Below are positions 1 to 8,235 of a stretch of 64,000 nucleotides of DNA, in pieces. The notes beneath the pieces were generated by a model that saw nothing but the letters and a program-made list of their open reading frames with translations, was not told where the DNA came from and did no database searches. Positions within the stretch are counted from its first letter, which is position 1. The number at the start of each line of letters is the position of its first letter. The position numbers and the translations under genes were made by a program. Source of the stretch: Pantoea phytobeneficialis (GTDB lineage: Bacteria > Pseudomonadota > Gammaproteobacteria > Enterobacterales > Enterobacteriaceae); assembly GCF_009728735.1 (NCBI RefSeq), contig NZ_CP024636.1, forward strand, positions 3,847,319 through 3,911,318, written 5' to 3'.

Positions 1-347
1 AAATTGACGTTATGACCTTTCGGCATCACGATATCGTGCGGCACGCTGAGTGGTGCGGCATGCAGGTTTTCCAGCAGCCAGGCGTTATCTTTCACGATCA
101 CCGCCGCCACACTTTGCGCAATGCCCGCCGACGCACAGGAAACCACCACTGCGCTTTCCACCTCAAGCAGTTGCGCGATATACGCCCCGGTTTTATCCAC
201 CAGATCTTTCATCTCAAAGTAGTGGTTAAGGCCGTATTTCACGGTATCGACCACGTCTGCTGCCGGGGTCGATACGCCAAGAATGGTCATGCGACCAGAG
301 GCATTGATGACCTGCTTCAGGTCATATTTTTCATAAATCGAAGACAT
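1..347 (-). CDS. SelA-like PLP-dependent enzyme (DgaE family), 5' part only
   Basis: The window edge cuts this gene; only about the first 115 codons are present. It starts with ATG at 347 and overlaps the 3' end of the amidohydrolase gene by 17 bp, so the two are translationally linked. The N-terminus carries INASGRMTILGVS followed by a region rich in small residues, typical of the selenocysteine-synthase-like PLP enzymes that include D-glucosaminate-6-phosphate ammonia lyase (DgaE). The PLP lysine lies outside the window. Family membership follows from the N-terminal match and from the gene set; the substrate is unknown. It probably removes ammonia from a phosphorylated amino-sugar acid or a related amino acid. 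Confidence 0.8.
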   Translation of the reverse strand, partial: MSSIYEKYDLKQVINASGRMTILGVSTPAADVVDTVKYGLNHYFEMKDLVDKTGAYIAQLLEVESAVVVSCASAGIAQSVAAVIVKDNAWLLENLHAAPLSVPHDIVMPKGHNVN

Positions 348-1464
348 GATTGGCTTTCCCTTCATCTGTCAGATGCCATTGCCCCGCCACCACGGCGGCC
401 AGCGGCACCAGATGTTGCTCACCCAGCACCTGTTCGCCTTCAGCATCGACGAACGGGCGGGCTTCCTCTTTGACGGTAAAAATGGTCAGGTCGGCGTCGT
501 AACCGACCGCCAGGCAACCTTTGTTTTTCAGTCGCAGACCTTCAGCGGCTTTGCGTGTCACGCAGTCGATCACCTGCGGCAATGTCATGCCAATGCTGAA
601 GAATTTCGACATCACATGCGCCAGGCTGTGCACCGGGCCATTGATACGGTTGCGGCAGTAGATATCGGAGCTGATGGTGTCAGGCAGAATGCCCTGCGCA
701 ATCGCCTGACGCGCCACCTCAAAGCTGAAGCTGGCGCTGCCGTGGCCGATATCCAGCCGCACACCACGCGCTAACGCATTCTTCACCGCGGCTTTCAGCT
801 CGCCCTGCGGCGTAAGAATGCGGTTGGGTTTGCCGTTGTAGCAATGGGTGATGATGTCGCCGGAAGTCAGCAGATCGGCAATGTCCTCCAGCACCGGCGG
901 GTTGTTGCCGATATGCACCATCAGCGGCAGATCACCCGCCGCCTGCTGGATGGCTTTGGCCCGGATTAACGGCTGGATACCGTTTTCGCCCACTACGCTG
1001 CTGCTCATACGCGCTTTGAGGCCGACGATAAAATCGGGACGACGCTGAATAGCCTGCACCACCGCCTCACCGTCGATTTGCGCCATATCGGCCAGCTCGT
1101 TTTGCGTGACAATGCCGGTGCGGGCTATGTTGATCAGCGCACGAACGTCGGTCGTGACCTGTCGCGTAAGCTGATAAAAATCGTCAATATCATCAGCGCC
1201 GGTGCTGCCGGCATCCACCACCGTGGTGACCCCCTGTGCCACACCGATGGCATCCGCATCGTCGTGATAAATCGGCGATTTGGGATAACAGTGAACGTGG
1301 CTGTCGATCCAGCCTGCGCTGAGGTAGTAGCGCCCGGCCAGGTCGCGTTCTTGTGCCGCCTGACCGCTTACGCTACCCAGTGCGGCGATTTTGCCGTCCT
1401 GCCACGCAATATCCACCAGCTGTCCGTCGCACAGACGCGCACGACGGAGAATGACATCAAACAT
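331..1464 (-). CDS. Amidohydrolase/deacetylase family metallohydrolase
   Basis: A 377-residue TIM-barrel amidohydrolase with a complete binuclear-metal set: His56-Val-His58, Lys150 (probably the carbamylated bridging lysine), His184, His207 and Asp267. It should hydrolyse a C-N bond, for example in an N-acyl amino-sugar acid or a cyclic amide, in the cytoplasm. A strong GGAGG lies just before its ATG. It sits 9 bp after the DUF4310 gene and overlaps the PLP-enzyme gene. The arrangement matches the Enterococcus EF_0829-0839 and Aeromonas AHA_3910-type clusters as I remember them. All metal ligands are present, so it should be active; the substrate is unknown. Confidence 0.85.
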   Translation of the reverse strand: MFDVILRRARLCDGQLVDIAWQDGKIAALGSVSGQAAQERDLAGRYYLSAGWIDSHVHCYPKSPIYHDDADAIGVAQGVTTVVDAGSTGADDIDDFYQLTRQVTTDVRALINIARTGIVTQNELADMAQIDGEAVVQAIQRRPDFIVGLKARMSSSVVGENGIQPLIRAKAIQQAAGDLPLMVHIGNNPPVLEDIADLLTSGDIITHCYNGKPNRILTPQGELKAAVKNALARGVRLDIGHGSASFSFEVARQAIAQGILPDTISSDIYCRNRINGPVHSLAHVMSKFFSIGMTLPQVIDCVTRKAAEGLRLKNKGCLAVGYDADLTIFTVKEEARPFVDAEGEQVLGEQHLVPLAAVVAGQWHLTDEGKANHVFDL

Positions 1465-1473
1465 ACCCCCTCC

Positions 1474-2115
1474 TTAGAGAGAAACCGGGAAGATCGCGCC
1501 CAGCACCATGGCACCGAGAATCGCACCACCGGTAATCGGCTTGTTCCACAGGTAAAACAGCAGCGAACCCGCCAACGAACCAAGACCAATAGGAATTGAC
1601 GCGGTCATTGCCGACAGGATGATCAACGGACCGAGGAAGCGGCCAGAGGCGTTACCCGCCCCCATCATCACGTCGGCACCGTAGGTGGAGTCGCTCTGAT
1701 TGATGGTGAACTTACGCGCCAGGATGATGATGTAGCCAATCGCCACGCCAATCACCAGACCGGTTGCCAGCGAGGCGGCGAAGTTCGCGACTGGGAAGAC
1801 AATGCCCGCGCCCAGTAACAACGCCGGAACCCCCAGACCCACGCCGGTCTGAATCGCCCCGCCGATATCGAGAATCCCCACCAGCGAACCTTCGATTATA
1901 CGGGCGAACAGGAAGCTGGCACCGAACGCCGCTACCGCGCCGTAGACCCCGGTTTCCATGCCGGAACGCAGCATGGAGACAAACGCCACTTCGTTAAAAG
2001 CACCAATGCCGTACAGGTAGTACATATGCGTACCGGCAAACACCCCGGCGGAGAGCAGGCCGACAAAAATCGGGAAAGACCAGTCGGCGTACCAGAACCC
2101 TTTGTTTTCGTTCAT
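1474..2115 (-). CDS. DUF4310 family membrane protein
   Basis: A 213-residue hydrophobic protein with roughly six glycine- and alanine-rich membrane segments. It starts MNENKGFWYADWSFPIFVG and has a hydrophilic loop near residues 135-152. No characterised transporter signature was recognised. It lies between the DUF4311 membrane protein and the amidohydrolase, with 9-12 bp gaps, so the two integral membrane proteins are probably made together and may form one permease. Transport is inferred from topology and context only. Confidence 0.8.
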   Translation of the reverse strand: MNENKGFWYADWSFPIFVGLLSAGVFAGTHMYYLYGIGAFNEVAFVSMLRSGMETGVYGAVAAFGASFLFARIIEGSLVGILDIGGAIQTGVGLGVPALLLGAGIVFPVANFAASLATGLVIGVAIGYIIILARKFTINQSDSTYGADVMMGAGNASGRFLGPLIILSAMTASIPIGLGSLAGSLLFYLWNKPITGGAILGAMVLGAIFPVSL

Positions 2116-2127
2116 GCTGATGGCTCC

Positions 2128-2904
2128 TTATTTGCCGCTGAGGCTGTTGTGAATCATGTCCAGCCAGCCGGGAATACCCAGTTGGAAGGATTGCAGCAGT
2201 TTCATGTCAAAGCCGCGGAAGAAACCGCTCAGCACGAACAGCAGCACAATGGCGGTCATCATCACCTTGGTGACTTTGTTCCAGCCGCTCTCCTCGACAC
2301 CCTTACCGATCAGGATACCCAGAACCAGGCCCGGTACGGCGTTGCCCATAATCAGCTGCGCCAGGCCGCCGAAAATGGTGGCCCAGAAGCCCGATTTCTT
2401 ACCGGCATCAATCGCTGCCAGCCAGAAAATCACTGGCATCACGGTGTTCACCAGCAGGTTGGCCGCCGGTACCAATACTTTTACCGCCGTAACCTGCAAC
2501 GCTGCCGGAACGGCAGAAGCGGTGCTGTTCAGGAAGGCGACGACGATCATGCCGATGATGCCGCAGGCAATCGCCATCTTCTTCGGGTTGTGTAGTGTTT
2601 CTGCTACGTTGCGGTTTTTCACCATCAGGGCCGCCGCGCCCCAGTTCGGCAGGATGCGATGGTCAACATCCTGAGTGAAGGAACCCGCTGCAACGGATGA
2701 AGCCCAGGCGTTAAAGAAAAAGCCGAGACCAAAGGAGAAGTGCGATGCCGGATCGCCCTCACAGGAGTTAAGCTCGCCCAGCGTACGGAACGCGCCCATG
2801 CCCTGCGTGGTAGGAGCATGGAACATGCGCGCCGCACCTGCTCCAACGCCAACCCCTACCAACCCGCCAATGATTAACGACTTAAACAAAATAATTAAAA
2901 ACAT
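2128..2904 (-). CDS. DUF4311 family membrane protein
   Basis: A 258-residue membrane protein. It begins with a hydrophobic, glycine-rich helix, and further membrane segments lie around residues 110-135, 145-165, 175-200 and 210-230. A conserved-looking polar stretch (GELNSCEGDPASHFSFG, about residues 43-59) follows the first helix. It is always found with DUF4310 in this gene set as I recall it. The pair resembles the two membrane subunits of a mannose-type PTS in arrangement, but no PTS sequence motif is visible. Function unknown; permease subunit inferred. Confidence 0.8.
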   Translation of the reverse strand: MFLIILFKSLIIGGLVGVGVGAGAARMFHAPTTQGMGAFRTLGELNSCEGDPASHFSFGLGFFFNAWASSVAAGSFTQDVDHRILPNWGAAALMVKNRNVAETLHNPKKMAIACGIIGMIVVAFLNSTASAVPAALQVTAVKVLVPAANLLVNTVMPVIFWLAAIDAGKKSGFWATIFGGLAQLIMGNAVPGLVLGILIGKGVEESGWNKVTKVMMTAIVLLFVLSGFFRGFDMKLLQSFQLGIPGWLDMIHNSLSGK

Positions 2905-2931
2905 GCGTTTACCTTTGTTTTTCGTCTGTTG

Positions 2932-3231
2932 TTAAGGTGCCGCCGTGAATTCCACCTGTTCGGTATCGATCACGGTGACGCTGACGGTAATCTCCAGCTC
3001 CACGCTGTAGTTCCGTCGCTCACGCGCGAGGAAAAAGAACAAAAACTTCTCTGTCTTAACGCGCTCCTGCGCGCGCAGCACCCGGACATCCTGGGGTTCG
3101 ATGCGCAGCAGAATTTTTTGTGTGGTGCGCAGCACCTGCTGCTGCACCTTACTCAGGGCATCGGCAAAGGCTTTGGCTTTGCTGTCACCTTTGCCCTGTA
3201 CCGTTACCTGAGTCACGTATTGTTGTTTCAT
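2932..3231 (-). CDS. DUF4312 family small protein
   Basis: A 99-residue soluble protein with no signal peptide or membrane segment. It reads as alternating beta strands and helices (YVTQVTVQGKG near the N-terminus, VELEITVSVTVIDTEQVEF near the C-terminus). It starts 2 bp after the stop of the SFCGS gene. It is a conserved member of the EF_0829-type cluster with no known activity. A role as a cytoplasmic partner of the DUF4310/DUF4311 membrane pair is plausible but not shown. Confidence 0.75.
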   Translation of the reverse strand: MKQQYVTQVTVQGKGDSKAKAFADALSKVQQQVLRTTQKILLRIEPQDVRVLRAQERVKTEKFLFFFLARERRNYSVELEITVSVTVIDTEQVEFTAAP

Positions 3232-3233
3232 AC

Positions 3234-3590
3234 TTAGCTGCCGTATTTTTTGTTCCAGGCCTGTACCAGCCGTTCACCCAGCTCTTCTTTATCCATAAAA
3301 CCAAAACCGAGGACATTGGCACCTTCGTTAATCGCCGTGACGCCTTCATCAATCGAACGCATACCGTGCTTTGATTTGTAGCCATATTTGTTCTGCGCGG
3401 TAATTGCCCCCGCACCGCCGCTGCCGCAGAAGGAGATGCCGAAATCCGCATTTTCTGCCTTCATGACGTCACCCAGCTTCATATCTGCCGCTACCCCCGG
3501 CACCACCACGGCACGCCCACCGGCTTTCTCTACGCCAGCCGCGACTTTTTGCCCTTTACCCAAACGATCACCAATGACTACCGTTACCAT
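3234..3590 (-). CDS. Glycine-rich SFCGS family protein
   Basis: A 118-residue soluble protein. An in-frame TTG lies at 3596, but AGAGGA precedes ATG 3590 at normal spacing, so the ATG is preferred. The N-terminus reads VVIGDRLGKGQKV and a central glycine-rich segment contains SFCGSGGAGA with one cysteine. The start resembles the mannose-type EIIB motif (DDRLIHGQV), but lysine stands where EIIB has its phosphorylated histidine, so EIIB chemistry cannot be assumed. It lies between the PRD gene and DUF4312. Function unknown. Confidence 0.8.
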   Translation of the reverse strand: MVTVVIGDRLGKGQKVAAGVEKAGGRAVVVPGVAADMKLGDVMKAENADFGISFCGSGGAGAITAQNKYGYKSKHGMRSIDEGVTAINEGANVLGFGFMDKEELGERLVQAWNKKYGS

Positions 3591-3615
3591 GTTCAATTCC
3601 TCTTTGATTGCTGAC

Positions 3616-3948
3616 TTAATTCGATCTTGCTACTTCAATGTGGACGGACAGCAACCACGCCTCTTCGCGTGGCAGGTTGCCAAACAGATCCACCACCTGC
3701 TGCGCCAGCGCCATGGTCTCGGGCGAGATGTCCTCAAACAGCTCCGCTTCCACTTCCGGTAACGCTTCACCGGTCAGGGAGCGCGAGGCCATTGCTCGCA
3801 CATGTGAGGCCAGCATCTGCTGCTGCACCGCATTGGGTTCAATGTGGTGCGCGGCATACAGCGCGGCAATCTGCATCATCACGTTATCCGCCAGCGCCTG
3901 AATCGCTTCCGGCGTGCTTTGTTTCAGCGGAACAGCTTCACTACTCAC
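3616..3948 (-). CDS. Small PRD-domain protein (EF_0829/AHA_3910 type)
   Basis: A protein of about 110 residues covering a single PTS-regulation-domain-like helical fold, with histidines in HVRAMASR and SVHIEVARSN and no DNA-binding domain. A GTG at 3957 overlaps the AGGAG ribosome-binding site; GTG 3948 lies 8 nt after that site and is the better start. It is the first gene of the operon. PRDs are normally phosphorylated by PTS proteins, so this one may sense sugar flux for the system; that is inference. No DNA-binding activator is visible in the window. Confidence 0.7.
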   Translation of the reverse strand: MSSEAVPLKQSTPEAIQALADNVMMQIAALYAAHHIEPNAVQQQMLASHVRAMASRSLTGEALPEVEAELFEDISPETMALAQQVVDLFGNLPREEAWLLSVHIEVARSN

Positions 3949-4038
3949 CTGGCTCACTCCTGTTTACAGCGGACAATGACAGTTAATTCGCGTTGAGAAG
4001 AAATTACGCTGTTCGCTGTTGGCTGTGGAGACGCATCT

Positions 4039-4058
4039 TTTCCACCTCAAAGTGGAAA
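4039..4058. promoter_or_regulatory. Inverted repeat upstream of the PRD-led operon, candidate operator
   Basis: A perfect 7-6-7 inverted repeat, TTTCCAC-N6-GTGGAAA, in the 250 bp gap between the operon start and cybC. It is about 90 bp upstream of the first gene. It could bind a dimeric regulator. No convincing -10/-35 pair was identified beside it. Confidence 0.35.
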
Positions 4059-4170
4059 TCATGCGAGCAACTGTGCGCCAGATCGCAGGATGCACGAATA
4101 ATGCAAAACGCATCACGTTTTACACAGAATGATGGATTTAACGCATTCAGGCAGTCAGATATGACCAGGG

Positions 4171-4197
4171 AAATAAGGCCAGCCAATTAGCTGGCCT
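4171..4197 (-). terminator. Probable terminator of cybC
   Basis: Stem AGGCCAGC/GCTGGCCT with a six-base loop, followed on the minus strand by TTATTT just after the cybC stop. The T-run is interrupted, so it may be a weak terminator. Confidence 0.5.
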
Positions 4198-4202
4198 GAC
4201 TA

Positions 4203-4589
4203 TCAGCGGAATTTCTTATGGTTGGCGTTGCGAATATCTTCCAGTTTCTTCGCTTCGGTTTTGGCTTCGTCCAGTTTGTTGGCTTTCGCCAGTTGGTCGA
4301 CCACATCAATCTGGGCGATCAATGAATCAAGTCCGGCATGGAAATCCTTGATCTGGGCGCTATCAGCAGGCTGACCTTCCAGCTTTTCCGGCGTGGATTT
4401 TTTGGCATCCTCCGCCGCCTGGCGCATCTTGCCCAGTGCGGTTTGCATCTCCTGCGCATCATCAGTTTTTTTAACCGTGCTCAGGCCATCTTTGAGGGTA
4501 TCCATATCTTTTTCCAGGTCAGCCGCATATAAGCTGGCACTGGAGAACAACAACGACAGAGACAACATTGCAATCACATGCTTACGCAT
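4203..4589 (-). CDS. cybC: Soluble cytochrome b562
   Basis: A 128-residue periplasmic four-helix-bundle haem protein. A signal peptide (hydrophobic core LSLSLLFSSASL) ends at SLYA-ADLEK, giving a mature chain of 106 residues. Mature Met7 (DMDTL) and the C-terminal histidine in NANHKK correspond to the two haem-iron ligands of E. coli cytochrome b562, so haem binding should be intact. It is a single gene next to pmbA, as in E. coli. Its physiological electron partner is not known. Confidence 0.93.
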   Translation of the reverse strand: MRKHVIAMLSLSLLFSSASLYAADLEKDMDTLKDGLSTVKKTDDAQEMQTALGKMRQAAEDAKKSTPEKLEGQPADSAQIKDFHAGLDSLIAQIDVVDQLAKANKLDEAKTEAKKLEDIRNANHKKFR

Positions 4590-4616
4590 CGTTTATTCCT
4601 TTTTTATTTTACTGAC

Positions 4617-4643
4617 AAAAAAGGCAGCCTTGCGGGCTGCCTT
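4617..4643 (-). terminator. Rho-independent terminator of pmbA
   Basis: GC-rich stem AAGGCAGCC/GGGCTGCCTT followed on the minus strand by a run of six T residues, 16 bp after the pmbA stop codon. Confidence 0.85.
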
Positions 4644-4658
4644 CAGGAAGCGATGTCA

Positions 4659-5999
4659 TTATTGACCGGCGATCTTCATCTCCGGTAGCAGCACCGATCC
4701 ACACTGGATGTTGCTGCGGGTTTCAATATCGTTGCCGACAGTGACCATATTGCGCCACATATCCTTCAGGTTGCCGGCGATGGTGATTTCGCTCACCGGG
4801 TACTGGATCTCACCGTTCTCCACCCAGTAACCGGCAGCACCGCGTGAATAGTCACCGGTAATGGCGCTCACACCCTGCCCCATCAGCTCGGTCACCACCA
4901 GGCCACGCCCCATCTGCTTCAGCAAATCTGCGAAGCTGTGGCCCTGACCGGCAATGCGCCAGTTGTGGATACCGCCCGCATGGCCGGTGCTTTGCAGACC
5001 GAGTTTGCGCGCGGAGTAGCTGGTCAACAGCCAGTTTTGCAGCACGCCATTTTTGATAATGTCACGCGCCTGAGTGCGTACCCCTTCGCTGTCAAACGGC
5101 GTTGAGGCCAGCCCTTTCAGCAAATGCGGTTTCTCTTCGATGGTCAGCCATTCCGGCAGGATCTGCGTGCCCAACGCATCCAGCAGGAAGGTGGATTTAC
5201 GATAGACGCTGCTGCCGCTGATGGCCCCCACCAAATGGCCAAACAATCCGGTTGCCACTTCCGGGGCGAAAATCACTGGCGCTTGCATGGTGGAGAGTTT
5301 GCGTGGCGCCAGGCGTGACAGCACGCGACGCGCGCATTCAGCACCAACCCAATCCGCGCTTTGCAGATCGTTGATATCACGGCCAATGGTGTAGGCGTAA
5401 TCACGTTCCATCTCGCCGTTCTGCTCGGCAATCACGCAACTGGAGAGCGAGTGGCGGCTGGAGCAGTAGCTTTGCAACATGCCATGACTGTTGCCAAAAA
5501 CTTTGATACCGACGTGGCTGTTGAAGCTGCCGCCTTCGGTGTTGGTGATACGCTTGTCAGCCTGTAGCGCAGCCTGTTCCGCCTGCGCGGCCAGCTCAAT
5601 GGCGCGATCGGCATCGATCTCCCACGGATGGTAGAGATCGAGATCCGGTGCCTCGAACGCCAGCAAATCGCGATCCGCCGGGCCAGCATTGGGATCGCTT
5701 GAGGTGTAGCGGGCAATATCGATCGCCGCCTGCACGGTGCGTTTGATGGCATCCGGGCTGAGGTCGGTCGAGGAAGCACTGCCTTTGCGATTCTGATGAT
5801 AAACGGTGATGCCGAGTGCGCCATCGCTGTTAAATTCGACGTTTTCCACTTCGCCGTAGCGGGTACTGACACCGATACCGGTGGTTTTGGTCACCGCCAC
5901 TTCTGCGCCATCGGTGCTGGCTTTCGCCAGTTCCAGCGCCTGTGCGACAGCCTGTTCCAACACTTTACGTTGTTCTGCAACCTGAGTAGATACGTTCAT
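4659..5999 (-). CDS. pmbA: Metalloprotease PmbA (TldE)
   Basis: A 446-residue cytosolic protein, close to the E. coli length of 450. It pairs with TldD to form the heterodimeric TldD/TldE protease, which matures microcin B17 and degrades unfolded peptides such as CcdA. The PmbA subunit lacks the HExxxH zinc motif found in TldD, and none is seen here. The C-terminal domain contains [17 protein letters not shown] and the terminal [17 protein letters not shown] typical of the family. It is divergent from yjgA, as in E. coli. tldD is not in the window. Confidence 0.95.
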   Translation of the reverse strand: MNVSTQVAEQRKVLEQAVAQALELAKASTDGAEVAVTKTTGIGVSTRYGEVENVEFNSDGALGITVYHQNRKGSASSTDLSPDAIKRTVQAAIDIARYTSSDPNAGPADRDLLAFEAPDLDLYHPWEIDADRAIELAAQAEQAALQADKRITNTEGGSFNSHVGIKVFGNSHGMLQSYCSSRHSLSSCVIAEQNGEMERDYAYTIGRDINDLQSADWVGAECARRVLSRLAPRKLSTMQAPVIFAPEVATGLFGHLVGAISGSSVYRKSTFLLDALGTQILPEWLTIEEKPHLLKGLASTPFDSEGVRTQARDIIKNGVLQNWLLTSYSARKLGLQSTGHAGGIHNWRIAGQGHSFADLLKQMGRGLVVTELMGQGVSAITGDYSRGAAGYWVENGEIQYPVSEITIAGNLKDMWRNMVTVGNDIETRSNIQCGSVLLPEMKIAGQ

Positions 6000-6115
6000 C
6001 GACCTGCCGTCTAATCTTATGTATGAATGTTTTGAGTCTATCAGACTCAGAGAACAATTTCGCAGTCACCCGATAAACTGGTAGGATTAGCCTCTTTTTT
6101 TTAGGGAGCCAAGAG

Positions 6116-6661
6116 ATGACCAAGCAGCCCGAAGACTGGCTCGATGATGTGCCGGATAATCAGGAAGAAGAAGACGAAGAGATTATCTGGGTCAGTAAAA
6201 GCGAAATTAAACGCGATGCCGAGGAGCTGAAGCGCCTGGGTGCCGAGTTAGTTGATCTGGGGAAAAACTCCCTCGATAAAATTCCACTCGACGAAGATTT
6301 ACGTGCCGCGATTGAACTGGCGCAGCGTATTAAGAAAGAAGGTCGCCGCCGCCAGTTGCAGCTGATCGGCAAAATGCTGCGCGCGCGCGATGAAGATCCG
6401 ATCCGCCAGGCACTGGATAAGCTGAAAAACCGCCACAACCAGCAGGTTGCGCTGTTCCATAAACTGGAAAACTTACGCGATCGTCTGATTGAGCAAGGTG
6501 ATGATGTGATGGCCGAGGTGATCAACCTCTATCCGCAGGCGGATCGCCAGCAACTGCGCAGTATGATCCGTAATGCGCAGAAAGAGAAAGCCGGTAACAA
6601 GCCACCGAAATCCGCGCGTCAGATTTTCCAGTATTTGCGTGAGCTGGCTGAAGCACAATAA
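6116..6661 (+). CDS. yjgA: Ribosome-associated protein YjgA (DarP)
   Basis: A 181-residue highly charged protein of the UPF0307 family. It binds late 50S precursors and helps dual-action ribosome assembly around the peptidyl transferase centre. The N-terminus is strongly acidic ([17 protein letters not shown]) and the rest is a basic helical region. AGGGAG lies 10-15 bp before the ATG. It is divergent from pmbA and convergent with mpl, the E. coli order. Confidence 0.93.
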   Translation: MTKQPEDWLDDVPDNQEEEDEEIIWVSKSEIKRDAEELKRLGAELVDLGKNSLDKIPLDEDLRAAIELAQRIKKEGRRRQLQLIGKMLRARDEDPIRQALDKLKNRHNQQVALFHKLENLRDRLIEQGDDVMAEVINLYPQADRQQLRSMIRNAQKEKAGNKPPKSARQIFQYLRELAEAQ

Positions 6662-6677
6662 GCTTCAAACTGCTGAA

Positions 6678-6709
6678 CCGTAACGGCGCGATAAATCGCG
6701 CCGTTACGG
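6678..6709. repeat. REP-like palindrome between yjgA and mpl
   Basis: A near-perfect palindrome, CCGTAACGGCGCGAT with ATCGCGCCGTTACGG, of 14-15 bp arms. It shares the GGCGCGAT/ATCGCGCC core with the copies at 9258 and 23068-23160. It lies in the 49 bp gap between convergent genes and may also work as a bidirectional terminator, although no T-run follows. Confidence 0.8.
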
Positions 6710-6710
6710 A

Positions 6711-8066
6711 TTAACGACCCAGCCTCTCCAGCAGTTTCTGATGGATCCCACCAAACCCGCCGTTGCTCATCACCAGGATGTTATCGCCCGGCTGTGCCAC
6801 CTTCGCCACCATCTCCACCAGCGTATCGATATCCGCGCTCCAGTGCGCAGGCTGGATACAGGCATCAGCCACGTCCGACACCTGCCACGGAATATGGTGT
6901 GGCTGGAACAAGAACACCTCATCCGCACGTCCCAGTGACGGAGCCAGTTCATTCTTACTGACGCCCATCTTCATGGTATTGGAACGCGGCTCCAGCACCG
7001 CCAGAATACGTGCCGTGCCGCCGACTTTGCTACGCAGCGCAGCCAGGGTAGCCAGAATTGCCGTGGGGTGATGAGCAAAATCGTCATAGACCTTGATGGC
7101 ATTCACTTCACCACGCAATTCCAGACGACGGCGCGCGTTGATAAAGCGCCCCAGCGCTTCGCCCGCATCTTCGGGTTTCACACCGACATGACGCGCGGCG
7201 GCTATCGCCATCAGACCGTTATGCATGTTGTGTTCGCCCACCAGGCCCCAGCTCACTTCCGCCACTTTGGCGCCATCGAGCCAGACTTCCCAGCGTGAGG
7301 CATCCGGCGTCAGTTTTTTCGCCTGCCAGTGGCCGTTGTCGCCCACCGTTTCCTGCTCGCTCCAGCACCCCATCGCCATCACCTGCTTCAGGTTGTGATC
7401 GTGTTCCGGCAGCAGGATCTTCCCCTGGCCCGGCACGATACGGATCAGATGATGGAACTGTTTCTGGATCGCCCGCAGATCGTCAAAGATATCCGCATGA
7501 TCGAACTCCAGATTGTTAAGAATCAGTGTGCGCGGGCAGTAATGAACAAACTTGGAGCGTTTGTCGAAAAAGGCGCTGTCGTACTCATCCGCTTCGATAA
7601 CGAAGAACGGGCTTTTTCCTAATTTTGCTGATACATCGAAATTTCCTGGCACACCACCAATAATGAAGCCAGGTTCAAGGCCACAAGCCTCCAGAATCCA
7701 CGCCGCCATGCCGGCTGTCGTGGTTTTGCCGTGAGTACCGGCCACTGCCAGCACCCAGCGGTCACGCAGCACATAATCGTGCAGCCACTGTGGACCAGAG
7801 AGGTAGGGAATGTTGCGTTCCAGCACAGCTTCCACACAGGGATTTCCGCGTGTCATGGCGTTACCAATGATCACCATATCGGGTGCAGGATCGAGCTGGC
7901 TGGCATCATAACCTTCCGTTAATTCAATGCCTTGCTGCTCCAGCAAGGTGCTCATTGGCGGATAGACATTGGCGTCAGAGCCGGTCACCTGGTGGCCCAG
8001 CGAGCGGGCCAGCATCGCCAGGCCGCCCATGAAAGTGCCACAAATCCCAAGGATGTGAATACGCAT
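6711..8066 (-). CDS. mpl: UDP-N-acetylmuramate:tripeptide ligase Mpl
   Basis: A 451-residue Mur ligase of murein recycling. It joins recovered L-Ala-gamma-D-Glu-meso-Dap to UDP-MurNAc, bypassing MurC, MurD and MurE. The P-loop GTHGKTT is at residues 110-116. EADEYDSAFFDKRSK and the GEHNMHNGLMAIAA segment of the central domain follow, then the C-terminal domain with DDFAHHP. Length matches E. coli Mpl (457). It is divergent from fbp. Confidence 0.96.
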   Translation of the reverse strand: MRIHILGICGTFMGGLAMLARSLGHQVTGSDANVYPPMSTLLEQQGIELTEGYDASQLDPAPDMVIIGNAMTRGNPCVEAVLERNIPYLSGPQWLHDYVLRDRWVLAVAGTHGKTTTAGMAAWILEACGLEPGFIIGGVPGNFDVSAKLGKSPFFVIEADEYDSAFFDKRSKFVHYCPRTLILNNLEFDHADIFDDLRAIQKQFHHLIRIVPGQGKILLPEHDHNLKQVMAMGCWSEQETVGDNGHWQAKKLTPDASRWEVWLDGAKVAEVSWGLVGEHNMHNGLMAIAAARHVGVKPEDAGEALGRFINARRRLELRGEVNAIKVYDDFAHHPTAILATLAALRSKVGGTARILAVLEPRSNTMKMGVSKNELAPSLGRADEVFLFQPHHIPWQVSDVADACIQPAHWSADIDTLVEMVAKVAQPGDNILVMSNGGFGGIHQKLLERLGR

Positions 8067-8235
8067 AAATTTGTTCCATTACTCATAAGTCCGGCGCTCA
8101 GTTTAACCCCGAGTGCAAGTGGAAGAAACGGATTTGGCCTATGGTTTTTGAAGTTCAATCGGCTAAACTGCGTACGCATACGTTGGCAGTTTGTTACAGT
8201 GGCTGCCACTCCATCGTAGATTCAGGGAATGTGTT

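Noticed and set aside
4066..4080. Sigma-54-like TGGC...TTGC on the minus strand upstream of the PRD operon
   Set aside because: The GG to GC distance is one base short of the strict sigma-54 spacing, so it is probably a chance match.
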